The notes beneath the pieces are model-generated. The model worked only from the letters and a program-made list of their open reading frames with translations, had not been told where the DNA came from and did no database searches. Below, piece after piece: positions 1 to 11,100 of a stretch of DNA of 64,000 nt. Location: the NCBI GenBank assembly GCA_032173965.1, contig CM063284.1, forward strand, positions 131,989,125-132,053,124, given 5' to 3'. Origin of the DNA: Sitta carolinensis (taxonomy: Eukaryota > Chordata > Aves > Passeriformes > Sittidae). Position numbers and translations under genes: made by a program. Numbering within the stretch: position 1 is the stretch's first letter; each line of letters begins with the position of its first letter.

Positions 1-1634
1 TTAATGACTTCCATGACAGCTAGGATTACAACAATCCAAGTTTTGGATTCCATGGAAATGTCAGTATTTGTGGTTTAACCCCAGACAGCAGCTCTGGCTG
101 TACACAGCCTCCTACTCCTCCACCCTGGTGGAATGGAGAGGAGAATCAGGAGGTCAAAAGTGGGAAAGCTTATGGGTGGAGATAAAGACAGCTTAAATGA
201 TGAAGTAAAAGCTGCAGGTGCAAGCAAAGCAAAATAACCAATTGATTTACTACTTCCTGTCAGTAGGCTGGTGTTCCAGCCTTTCCCTTTGGTTGGTTTC
301 TTTAGTTATTTGGGGTCAGCTGACCAGGCTGTCTCCCTTCCCAACTCCTTGTGCACCAGTTTACATGCTGGTGAAGCAGTGTAAGAAGCAGGAAACACTC
401 TAAGCACTGTTCATCAATAATTAGAACATACCTATATTATCCACAGTTTTTAGCACAGATCTAGAACAGCACCATACCAACTACTATAAAGAAAATTAAG
501 TCTATCTATTAAGTTTACCAGGGCATTGGTATACAGTTAGTTCATTGTTATATTCTCAAACTATATTATTTAGAAATTATTTATTTATTATTTTTTCTGT
601 TTTGTGTATTCATTCTAAGGTGAACAGAGGGACATAGCAGCAATTGTTCCGTTGCTTTTGTGACAGCATTTTCTGAAAAAGTTATTCTGTTTTCTGCATA
701 CTTACTGCTGAGATACAATTTAAAGGGTATGAAAAATTTAGTCAAAATCACATACAAGAGCTAGCCCAGCTCCTGCCATCTGAAATTTGTTTGGATTTAT
801 AACATCATGTTTCTTCTCTCTTTGATTGCCACTTATATTAGACTCTTCTCATTTCTGTATTTTACCTTAAAAACGGAAATAAAATTGTAATTTTTAGTAT
901 TGAAAGTCACATTAGACATGCTGCCAAAGGAAAAGAGAAGTCTAAAATAAAGAGAGAAAGGTATATGTGTTTTTTGTAGTAACTTTCAGTAGGAATGATC
1001 TTATTTGCTAATCTTAGTGACCGATAGGAAATAAAATTAATTGAAGTCTTTTGTTTGTTTTAAACTGATTGTGTAATTTAAACCATTTATGAAATTAAGA
1101 AGTCATTTGAGTTTTGTCAGACCCAGATTTGAAGGAAAGAGCCTAGTGAGAGAAAAGAATCCCCCTGGTTGGGATAAAGCCTATGGTAAGGAATTTATTT
1201 GTGTGTGGCTTTCTGCTCTGGGAATAATGCCAAACAGAAGTTCTCACAATCTTGATATTTTTGATTCCCTAATGGAGCCATTGCCTTCTCCCATGCCAAG
1301 ACTCCCTCTTAAAGAGATCATTTCAAAGTTTTTTCACAGCTTTAAAGTCCTCTTCTTTGTTTCTTTCCCTGTAGAGGTAAATAATTTTTGTGGACTTGGA
1401 TTGTGAAAGTCTCTTAATTTGCTTCTGTCTTTGAACAAGACTTCAGGGGCAGTCTGTTATTCTTCAGACATACTACCATCTCTCAGAAATTATGTTTAGT
1501 CAACCATGCTTCACACCGTGTCCAGTTTTAACAGCCCGGGCTAGCTCCAGACACAGCTGCCATGGAGGGGCTGCCCCTAGGAAGCAGCACAACCCAGGGT
1601 GCAGCTGTCAAGCACTCAGACTTGACTATAGGGC
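1..1634. other. Intron sequence left of the provirus, nothing recognised
   Basis: AT-rich sequence with no convincing exon or repeat family up to about 1490. The last 140 bases (about 1500-1634) are clearly more GC-rich than the rest and adjoin the LTR of the retroviral relic. They may be part of another old repeat or of the element itself, but I could not assign them. Confidence 0.5.
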
Positions 1635-2104
1635 TGGTGCGGCGCCAAAGAGCGAGACAAGGACCAGGGAGGAGCCTCCTGTTTGTATTCCCAGAAAGCT
1701 TTATTCCAGGAGGGGACAGGGACAGAAGACCACCAAACAGGGGTGTGCACAGGTTTTTAAACAGGGGAGGTCTTAGGGGTGGACACAAGTTGACAACCAA
1801 TAGGGTAGAGAAAGGGGAGGAGTAACAGGCAGGGTTTGCAACATACAATCCAATGGGGGAACACTTGGGAGGGACAAGGGTCTCAGGGGCCAGTGGGGTA
1901 CCAAGGATTAGGGGATAGACAGGGAAAGTGCTGGAATAAAGGTGGGGATTACAATGAAGGGCAGTTTAGGAGAGGTTACAACTTAGGGACAAACCAACTT
2001 AAGAGAAACATAGGGGTACATTGGAATGAACCATTAACAATAAAACTGTTAACAATGAACTAATACAATAAAACTATAAATTAGAATAAAAACGTACCAC
2101 AACA
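1635..2104 (-). repeat. 3' LTR of the class II provirus
   Basis: The right edge is firm: on the minus strand TGTTGTGG follows a polypurine tract directly, and the same 83 bases recur at 6337-6419. The left edge is chosen at TGGTGCGGC, which matches the inverted other end at 6 of 9 bases, giving a length near 470 bp. On the minus strand there is an AATAAA at 1705-1700 and a TATA-like TTTAAAAA around 1762-1755, in the right order and spacing for U3-R-U5. The left boundary could be off by a few bases. Confidence 0.75.
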
Positions 2105-2105
2105 T

Positions 2106-2123
2106 CTCCCCCTTAAAAAGGAG
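2106..2123 (-). other. Polypurine tract of the provirus
   Basis: On the minus strand a purine run ending AAGGGGGAGA abuts the TG that opens the 3' LTR. This is the usual primer site for plus-strand DNA synthesis in retroviruses and fixes both the LTR edge and the strand of the element. Confidence 0.8.
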
Positions 2124-3459
2124 AGAGAGGAGGAGATTGGGAAAATAACAAAAGGCAAAATTCTTTAGTTTCAGCTTGATCCCACCAGGTTTCCACTGCA
2201 GAAATGGTGACTCTACGTGATAAAGTTCTTTTGATTAAAATTCTCTTAAAAATCCCGAAGACCAATAACAATAGCAAAATAATGAAAAGAAACCATAAAA
2301 TGTCTTTCAACAGGGAAGACATCCACCCAGAAAAGTCCCCATCCTTTAAAGGTGTCCTCTAGCCAGTCTTGAGCTTCTTGGTTGATGTTGTTAGTCATTG
2401 ACTTCATTTCTTGGATAGAAGCATGGACACTTTTACTTTTGCTTGGTAGGTTAAAACTGTACAGTCCTTCAAATTCCTCGCATCCATGCCCATGTGCTAG
2501 GAGCAAAAAATCAATGGCTGCTCGGTTTCGTAAAGTCGTTTTCCTAGTTATTTCCTCGTCTTCTAAGAGGTTACTAAGGGCGGTTGAAGTAAGATTTGCT
2601 TGCCTCGTTACCCAGCACTCTAGGTGGCCCAATTCACCTAGAGCCTTGGCTGTCACTACCCAAGGAAGAAAAACAGAGATGGTGACCCTTTTGCTTTTAG
2701 CGCAATGAAAAACTTCTGAATCAAAATGTTTGTCAAGATTATCTGCATCCCTTTTCCAAATCTTTATTTTATTAGATTGGTAAGGAATTTTAGTTAAATT
2801 TGGTGAGGCAAGAGACAACCGACCTAGGGTGCTTGGACCTCTGAGAAGGTGAGAGGAGATGCCAGCCCATGCTCTATCACCACAAATTAGCAAAACTCCA
2901 GTGTCCAATTTCCAAGGGTAACCATCCTCTGCTGAGGGGCTGCTTACCTTTGCTAAGGTTTGGCACCACTTGGCAGCAGTGAAGTTAAGTTTCTATTGAA
3001 TAACAGAATCATACCAGTCTTTCCAGTAAGGGGGCTCAAAATCAAAATAAACACAATGAGGAGCAGTGGAGGACACAAGAATTTGAAACTCTTGGGGTTC
3101 TTTGGGCAATTTAGGTACAGATGCAACCCACTCATTCCACAAAATAAGGGGTAAAGTAACTGGGAGGGGGAGTAGGTGTACCCACTTCGATAAACAACCT
3201 TGTAGGGAGCACTGGGCTCTTCACCATTTGTTTAATTTTGCAACACTAAGAGACTTTGAGGAAACTCAGTGGGCTTGAATGGGATCCCCACCAGGCAGGT
3301 TGACAAGAAGTCATCTGCTGCAGCCGTCAACAGACCCAGATGATCTTGTTTGAGCACATGGGCAAGGATAACCCAGACATTTTTGCGAGGTTGGGGAACA
3401 ATCCAAACATCCAATTGATGGCTGAAGGTGAGGAGCGACACGAAAGGGATGGCTTTCAT
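2113..3459 (-). pseudogene. env: Retroviral env relic (SU start to TM tail), broken
   Basis: Minus-strand frames cover an envelope-like protein in pieces. A surface-subunit start lies at 3459-3232, more SU-like sequence at about 3135-2900, and a transmembrane-subunit part at 2908-2246 contains an immunosuppressive-domain-like segment (NRAAIDFLLL) and the HGHGC motif of avian-type TM proteins. The hydrophobic membrane anchor (LLLLLVFGIF) sits in a different frame at 2322-2113, so a frameshift separates it from the ectodomain. The cysteine pair expected after HGHGC(X6) is replaced by other residues. At least two frame changes and internal stops make this a pseudogene. The type of TM fits alpharetrovirus/class II relatives; the exact family is uncertain. 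Confidence 0.8.
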
Positions 3460-3551
3460 TTTCTGGGGTTGGAGGGGGACCTTGAAAGAAGAAAAAAATT
3501 AACAGAGTCAGAACATAAAATTAATCAGATGGTGTACAAAACAGGGATTCC

Positions 3552-4500
3552 ATGTTAGGGGAGGAAGGGGATTCAGGCTCCTTGTTATTTCGTTGCCATC
3601 TTCTCCAGGCTGCATTGGTCACACCTTCGGATAGTACAGGCAGATCTGAGGCAGAGTCCAGCTTCTTGTTCTCCTTTAGGGGAACATATGCTTTTACCTA
3701 CTTTCTGGGAACCCATGCAATCCAGAAGGGGTGGATACACAGGCGTATCCTCGCCCCCAGGTTAACAACTCGAAGGGTCCTTGAGTTTCCCGAGTTTCTG
3801 GGTCTTTGATTAAAACTGGTGGGTTTCGTTGGAATTCCAGTTGTGAGTTTTGGTTAAAATGTCAAAGGACTGGCAAATTAAGATTTTCAAATGAGCAGTT
3901 CAGAAAGTTTATGGTAAACAATGCATTACAGAGCCGTTGGTGTGGACTGTTAATCTGGACATCCCTTTGCTGCATTTCAAAAGTCCTTTTAAGGGTGTTG
4001 TGGGTCCTTCCTATTACAGCCTGACCGGTGGGGGAGTGTGGGACTGCCTTTTTGTGGTTAACCCCCCATTCTTGCAGGAAATCGCTAAACGCCTTGGAGG
4101 CATATATAGGACTATTGTCAGTTTTTATTATTTTGGGGATCCCCAGTGTGGAGAAGGCCTGCACGAGATGTTTATGTGCATCTGTGGTCTTCTCCCCTGT
4201 ATGGGCGGAGGCAAAAACAGCCCCAGAAAAGGCATCCATGGACACATGCACGTATTTAAATCTCCCAAACTGAGGAATGTGACATCAGTTTGCCACATCT
4301 TGCAACTGCCTAACCTTTAGGGTTCACACCGGCACTTAAGGATGTCAGTACAAGATTTTGACATGTAAGGCATGTGGCCACAATTGCCTGGGCTTGGTCT
4401 TGTCTTAGGTGGAATTGACGGACCAACCCAGGGACGTTTTGGTGGAATTGCTGATGGCTAATCTTGCTTGTTGGAAGATGTTAGGAAGGCCAGCCAGCTG
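3552..4500 (-). pseudogene. pol: Retroviral integrase relic
   Basis: The catalytic core is in the minus-strand frame 4251-3862: first Asp in DAFSGA, second Asp in TDNSP, and the SPTGQA motif 35 residues further on. At exactly the third catalytic position of the DD35E triad (codon 4011-4009) there is Gly in place of Glu. Upstream, 4500-4320 shows the remains of the zinc-binding domain, fused in frame behind RNase H. Downstream, about 3850-3552 matches the class II integrase C terminus (LIKDPETR-like, then a tryptophan-rich end) in a shifted frame. Stops interrupt the frame, so it is inactive on two grounds. Confidence 0.85.
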
Positions 4501-4896
4501 TACTGGAGCAGCTAGGGCATCTGCTCTGCTGTTCCCTTCTGATATAAACCTGGGAAGGTCAGTGTGCAACCTTATATGCATGATATAAAACAGCTGCTCT
4601 CGGTGGGAGACTAGATAGATGAGTTTCGAGAGCAAGCGGAAAAGAGCTGGGTTAGAGACTTCTTTTAGAACTGTATTTTCTGCTCTAGCCACAACTCCAG
4701 CTACATATGCTGAATCTGTTATGATGTTTATTGGTTCAGAAAACCTCTCAAACACCCGGACGACAGCAGCCAACTCAGCAGTTTGAGGGCATCCCTCAAC
4801 CATTTGAATGTCAGTCTCCCACTGCTGAGTCTGAGGGTCTTTCCAAGTCATCACATACTTGTGAGACCTTTCAGATGCATCTGTAAAAATGGTCAA
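4405..4896 (-). pseudogene. pol: Retroviral RNase H domain (remnant of pol)
   Basis: A 163-codon open stretch on the minus strand holds the RNase H signature in order: TDAS (Asp), AELAAV (Glu), TDSAYVAG (Asp) and a C-terminal GNSRADALAA with the last acidic residue. It runs on into the first residues of the integrase. The catalytic residues appear intact, but the frame is cut off from the reverse transcriptase upstream by stops near 4900-5050. Confidence 0.85.
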
Positions 4897-5051
4897 GGCC
4901 TTGAGGGGCTTCTGACTCTGGTTATCTTTGGGAATCGAATTGTGACCTAAATAATTTATTACCAGGACAGTGGATTGAAATTTTGCCTGTGTAGCTGTCT
5001 AGAGCGAATTGCAGAATTTCATTCTCCCTAAACAGTTGTTCTAGGGCTTCA

Positions 5052-6327
5052 TTAGTTAATTTCCCAGTTGACAGTTATTGGAAGAGGAATGCTTGTAAAC
5101 TTGCACCCTGCCAACATTCGCATCCTGACCCTAGCCTTTGATATTAGCTGGGCCATCAGCTCTTTCGGCCTAGTGATACTTTTGGGCCATTGGTGACCCA
5201 GGAACACACACTCTATGATCAAGAGGGGTTCCTTTTGGTCACTGTCCCATTGGAAAATTAGCCTGTGCAGGTGTGGCAACTTCCCCAAAATAATGTAATT
5301 AAATGGGAGTTCCAGTCAGCAACTGTTCCAGTGGGCTTGCCGGCTGGACAGTGCCAGCTGAACTCCCTCCAGTGACTCTTTAGTGTCCTGAGTCAGGACC
5401 CTTGAAGAATCCAGCTCCTCCCCACCCACAACAGATTGAGAAGGGGAGCCAAATCCTCCGTGGTGAGCCCTAGCCAGAGCCTGACGCAGTTCAAAGACTC
5501 ACACAGCTGCTGGAGGTCCCTCAGAGTTCTAGGCCTATCATTGCCAACTTTTTAGGCCTATCAGAATCAAGTTTTGAGGTGTTATGGTCCTGTTTGCAAT
5601 CTCAAGACCCAGATACCTCCAAGGTGGCAGTGTCTGCACTTTCTCCTGCTGGAGCTCAAATCCTGCCGCCTGTAACGGCTGTAATAGTGTCACTAAGGAC
5701 TCTGGTGAGTTCCTTGTCGTTGGGGGCACACACAAGCACGTCATCCATATAATGGTAGATGACAGCTTCCCCTGCTAGGATATGCACTGAAGTCAAGAAT
5801 TTTGCGACATACCACTGGCAGATGGTGGGTGAGTTCTTCATGCCTTGGGGTAGAACTCGCCAGTAGAACTCGCCAGAACTCCAGATAGTGGTAGCACTTT
5901 TTGGGAGCCTCTCTGTTGATGGTAGGCACAGAGAAGGCAAACCCAGGTATCAGCCAGGTGTAGGGTGTAGGTGTAGGGGAATTTGGAAAAAGCAGTCTTT
6001 GATGTCTATGACTGCCAATTGCCAATTTTGGGGGAGCATTGTTGGGGCTGGCATACCTGGTTGAAGAGGTCCCATGTCTTCAATCATTTTGTTAATTTTT
6101 TGGAGGTCATGAAGGAGTTGCCACTTGTCTTTCCCCGTTTTTTTTATTACAAGCACCGGGGAATTCCAAGGGCTGTTTGTTTCTATGATGTTACCTTTAG
6201 CTAACTGCTCCTCCATGAGCTTCGTGAGTGCCTTTAGTTTCTGTCTATTGAGTGGCAACTGGTCCACCCATACTGGAGAATCAGCTAGCCAGTTCAGTTT
6301 TTGAGTGGGGTGCTCCTCAGTGGCCAC
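5052..6327 (-). pseudogene. pol: Retroviral reverse transcriptase and connection region, broken
   Basis: The minus-strand frame 6327-5950 gives the fingers/palm start (SPWNSPVLVIKK, then VIDIKDCFF with the first catalytic Asp). The frame 5940-5656 gives LPQGMKNSP and the active-site YMDD at 5751-5740. A third frame (5744-5538) continues with PPWRYLGLEI, and 5288-5052 gives a thumb/connection segment (FLGHQ). Thus the domain is split over at least three frames. A 13-bp tandem duplication at 5851-5876 explains one shift. The N terminus is missing because the deletion junction with the LTR stub lies at about 6336. Catalytic motifs are still legible, but no full-length product is possible. Confidence 0.88.
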
Positions 6328-6336
6328 TATGACAAA

Positions 6337-6419
6337 TGGAATGAACCATTAACAATAAAACTGTTAACAATGAACTAATACAATAAAACTATAAATTAGA
6401 ATAAAAACGCACCACAACA
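6337..6419 (-). repeat. 83-bp stub of the 5' LTR (start of U3)
   Basis: These 83 bases match 2022-2104 with a single difference (C versus T in AACGCACC/AACGTACC). They are the outer end of U3 of the 5' LTR. The rest of that LTR and the 5' part of the provirus are deleted, with RT sequence beginning right beside it. Confidence 0.92.
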
Positions 6420-6990
6420 TATGCTTTTCTTGTTAACCATTTTTTTGATAATTCCTTCTTTGATAAAGAAGATACAAGTAAAAGACTTTTCCACAAGGAT
6501 GTGTTGTTACTTATAAGAAAGCTGTGTGCTCACTGATATATTTTTCTTATTACATGAAAGACTAAAAGGGGACAAAAATGGAACATATTCCTACTGTCAT
6601 TTGGGAATATTTCAGCCTACTCAAATACTTACTGACCTCAAGATGTTAACATACTGTAAAAATAGCTTATATGCTATCCCAAATTCAGGTCTTTCCATTT
6701 GTTTACAGTTTTGCTGCATATGTGAGGTAATTTTAGTTAGTAGGAATGCTTAAAAGAATATTCGAAGTACTTTTACAGTACTTTTATTCAGAAACGTAAT
6801 GAAGTTCAGTCATGCTAAATAACTAAGTAATCCATTAATGGTTTATCTGTGTAAAGAATGAAATATTCCTTTGAACTTCTGTTGAATAACAAATACAATT
6901 AAGGTATTGAATTGCATTAAGTTTTATCTTAAGAGTATAAATTAATCAGATAGAGATCCGTGACATAGTATTTATTGAAGATGTTAAAGT

Positions 6991-7145
6991 AGAATCACAG
7001 AATTGTAGGGCCTGTAAGGCCGGGTTGGAAATGACCTTGAATAATCATCTGGTCCAAACTTGCATGGCAAAGGGACCCAAGATGACATTATCCAACACCC
7101 TGCTCATGTGCTCCTGAAAGCCTGCACATTTCTAAGGGGGCTGTT
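6991..7145 (-). mobile_element. CR1 LINE fragment, 3' end
   Basis: The segment opens with AGAATCACAGAATTG and continues with the GGTTGGAAATGACCTTG and TCTGGTCCAA blocks, the complement of the familiar CR1 3' end. It lies in the minus orientation and is short and diverged, as is usual for 5'-truncated avian CR1 copies. Confidence 0.8.
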
Positions 7146-7971
7146 CTGGTTAATGATTGTTCTTTCTGAAAATCCTCATTATGTCCTTAATATGTTGTTA
7201 TAGTCAGAACTTCTGGACTGCGAAGTGGTCTTCCAAAATCTAAACCCTTACAACAGGAAAACAAGTTGAAGACATAAAGGGAACTTTTGCATAGACAAAG
7301 CACTGTTTTGGAGTAATAATGAAAATTTTTAGTATTGATGAAATCCTCCTGGTTTGAGAAGCTTACATATTGAATTATTTTTGTTACTGATTTTTTAATA
7401 GCAATAATATAATAACGTTTCTCTTTGGGTTCATAATAGTAAATTTTATGAATTCATATTTGTAAAAATGTTTGCTTATGTCAGATGCAGTAAGGTACAG
7501 ATCTTTAGGTAAGACACAGTAACATACTTTCAGAAAGCAGTGTTCAAAATATCTTAAAATTGTTGTTGATATTGCTGCTAATCATATTCGCATTTTCAGG
7601 TGGATAGCCCTGTACTGTCATGTGAATCACTGTATTCCAAATATTTAAATTGAAAGATGGCCTTTGTTTGTGAAGTAAAACAGATTATATATCTTCACAG
7701 AATTTTGTAACGTGTTGAAACTGAATAATCTGTCAATAAGTGACTTGCAGGGAAGTCGGAAATTAGTACCATATAGATTTCAACCTGAAAACAGCAGTTA
7801 AATGTTTGAAGTAGAACAGCAGTATGCTGTCCTTCTTACAAGTTGTCATCTTGTGTTATATTTCAAAATATGTTTACCTTTAAATTTACAGAAATTATTT
7901 TTTCAGTTATTATATTTAAGAAAAATATTTGATATTAAAATAGTGTGCTGTTTCATAGCAGCGTTTGTGTG

Positions 7972-8190
7972 CAACCTTAAAGGTCATCTATTTCCAACCC
8001 CCCTGCCAAGGGCAGGGACACTTTTCACTGGACCAGGTTGCTCAGAGCCCTTTGCAACCTGTCTGTGAGCCCTTTCAGGGATGGGGCATCCACAACTTCT
8101 CTTTGCAGCCTGTTCCAGTGCCTTGCTACTCTCATAGTGAATAATTTCTTCTTTACAGCTAATCTAAATCTTCCTTATTTTGGTTTATTT
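7972..8190 (-). mobile_element. CR1 LINE fragment
   Basis: Blocks CAACCCCCCTGCCAAGGGCA, GACCAGGTTGCTCAGAG, GGGGCATCCACAACTTCTC and CTGTTCCAGTGCCT are hallmarks of CR1 in reverse complement. The same orientation as the copy 0.8 kb to the left suggests either two insertions or one interrupted copy. The extreme 3' repeat is not seen. Confidence 0.9.
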
Positions 8191-11100
8191 CAGCATCACC
8201 ATCTGTAATAGTAATTACTGTTTTTAATTTACCTGTTATTAGAATGGCTTGTAAAATTACTTCTCATGCTTGAGAAGCTGGGATTATGCAGACATAAAAC
8301 TACTTTCTTGTCGCATGACTGGGAGGAAGTAGAAGTGACCTAATATGTAGTGACCGTAGTATCTCTTTTTTTAAACATTGCATGTCCCATGAGAATGAGG
8401 GCTTCAGAAATCCATGTAAAGGCCTGCAGTGTGAGTACAGAAAGGGAAATGAAGACAGAGTAGTCAGGTTGCTTTTAAAGGATTCCAAGGGGTATTACTA
8501 GTAAGCCTGAGAATAGATCCCAGAGCACATGCACAATAAAGCTTTCATGATCTCTCTCCTACCATTGCTAATTTTAAACAAACAAAATTTGTCTTTTGTA
8601 GAACTGTCAGCATCGTATACACAACATTGTGTACAAATACCACAATTGCAATCTGTTTTATTTAAATAAAGATAAGTACTTCATAAAAATGACAGCAAAC
8701 ATAACAATTATTAGTAGTTAATTACATTTATCAATATTGTATATCATGCATATGGGAAGTCTTATTATGAGCATTAGTGATTAACTCTGGCAAAGATGCA
8801 AAGTGCATCAATAAGTACCAGAGAAAGGGCTTCCACATACCAAATTTTTTATTTATGCATTGGAAAAATAATTCAAAAATTTTGTAGGAAATTAGTCTTT
8901 CTAAACTATTGCAAGTAGCAGTTAAATGATAAAAGCCAGTTCTTTGAAAATTGTCTGATGGTTGAGTCGGTCAGCTCCCAAATACCTGTAGTGGTATTTA
9001 TAAATTTAAGTTACCAAAGTAGTTGAAATAGTTTAATTAATACAATTTTAAGTACAAATCAGTGATGGTGCTCTATTAAAAAAATAAAAAAATTAAAAAT
9101 AAGGATTTATGATAGTAGTAGATCAAGAATTAACCAGAATCTTCAACCATAGTAGATGTCTTTCATGTGTATATTTTATAATCTTGCCATAATGTTGAGT
9201 GTGCTGTAGTTCCACTAAAGGCAATTTCAGTTTTCACAATTTACTTAAAACATTTCAGAATTTCGTCAATTAGGTGATGAAATAATAATATACATAAATG
9301 GGAAGGTTAGATATTGAGAAAATTCTGCTAAATGTGGCACTGACTTTTCCTTTCAACCAAGAAATCATTCTTTAAATTATGGAAAAATGTTATAAGCAAT
9401 GTTGGTTTTGATGTTTAGAAGTGTTGAATTTTTTTTAATAGTTTATTAAAACAAATTTGCAAATGAATGAAGGTACTTTTTAAAAAAAACCCAAACAAAT
9501 ATGACGTACAACAAACAACAAAACAAGGATTTATCAGGTGCACAATTCCACTAAAGTGTTAAAACAGACACATAGTGTATATGAAGCTGAAGAAAAGGTA
9601 ATTGACAACTTTAGGGGGAATTTTTACTCACTGTATCTTTACTACAGTGCTTTTTCAACAGAATGTGGTTTCTGTAATTTGATAAAATTTTATCATTATT
9701 TTCCCTTTAAGGTAGATGTTGTGTGCAGTCTAGTAGTAAATCAGTAAAATCACTGATTTTTTTCCCTTAGATATTCTTTCTTTCTAATACATGGTATATG
9801 AATACTGTGGTGGTCACAGAGAAAAACAAAAGGAATATAATAATGAGAAACATGTCATTGACGTTGACTTTGCATTTGAATTTTTTCCATCTATTTCAAT
9901 TATTTTTTTGTATTTCTTGTCTGACTGAACTTGGTAAAAAGCACAAATTAACTGCTTCAAAACTTTTAATCTACAAACCTTTTGAAAATATTTTCAAATT
10001 ACTTTGAACTGAATTCTTCAGTATGTGATAGCTTCAAAATAAGCTATTGAAGTTTTCAGTTTACTCTTAGGATGAGACACGGAGTTTTCTGATACATTCT
10101 TTTGACCATAGGAATGTATTCCTGAAGCCACCTGTGGAAGAAAAAAATAGAAGTCTTACTAAAATAATATGGTAAAAAGACATTGGAATGAGGCTTTCTT
10201 TTAATTTCTAATTTTAAAAAACCTTCTAATTTCTTTAAATGATCACAGTTAAGAATTGATGCTATTTCTTAGTGTTGTGATTTCTCAGGGCAGTATTGAC
10301 TGTAGGTCACACAGGCAGCAAACACACACTTCATATATTGTTTAAAAACACTGGTTTTAATTTTTTCTTGTCCCATGAGACTCCTAGGGGCCCAGCCCAG
10401 TGTACCTCTGTCTACCATTTTCTCCTCTGATTCTCAGATCAGGTTCCCATGCTTCTGGGGTATTAGATTAATTTGGACTCTTTTTATCCATGACTTAGGC
10501 CAAAATTTTGAAAAATAAAACCTCATACCAAATAACTTTCTGAGTTTTCCTAGGGAAGGAGAACTTTTCTCCTTCTCTTTCTCCTTCTCTGTTCTCCCAG
10601 CAAAGATGAAGAATGCTTCAGGTTTGTGGATGCTCACCAGCCTGCTGTGTCTGGATCTGGATCTGTATCCAGCTGCTTCATATTGTGACAGACACTTTCT
10701 CTTGGTGGATTGAAAATTCACATGCTGGGCACAGACTCTGTGTTGTTCAAGTTTTGACAAATAGGCCCAGCTTACTGAGTAGGAAATCTGACAAGCAAGA
10801 TTAAGACTTTCTTTAAAGAAAACAAAACCAAACAAAAGAAACCGCAAAGGCCCCCTGAAATATTGTTGTTCTTATGCCTCTGAAAAGCAAAAACCTGTAT
10901 CTGTTTCAGGTAAAATCAGGATTATCCACATATCTTTCATTGCCTTATTTTCCTCACTTCTTTTGAGCATTCTTTGAGTTTTATTTCAGTATTTCTCCCA
11001 GAGCCTGATTTTTTTTTTTTAGTCTGGGACTTGGCTATCATATGTGAGATTGTTTTTGGTTTACATGGCAAAGTTTTGGTAGTGGGGTGGACTGCAGGGC

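Larger units (their letters stand above)
1635..6419 (-). mobile_element. Defective class II endogenous retrovirus, minus strand
   Basis: Read on the minus strand the order is: 83-bp stub of the 5' LTR (6419-6337), reverse transcriptase, connection region, RNase H, integrase, env, polypurine tract, 3' LTR (2104-1635). The missing parts are most of the 5' LTR, primer-binding site, gag, protease and the N terminus of RT. The pol motifs resemble beta/alpharetrovirus-like (class II) elements of birds. All frames carry stops or shifts, so it makes no functional protein. It lies antisense to VPS13B inside an intron. No clean target-site duplication was found: the bases after 6419 (TATGCT) do not recur exactly beside 1635, so the left boundary is approximate. 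Confidence 0.9.

Noticed and set aside
1500..1512. ATGCTT near 1508 as a target-site duplication partner of the bases after 6419
   Set aside because: Accepting it would make the LTR start without TG and contradict the inverted termini. The match is probably chance.
1528..1848. Three overlapping open frames on both strands in and beside the left LTR
   Set aside because: They lie in LTR and flanking repeat-like sequence, where GC-richness opens frames; no protein is recognised.
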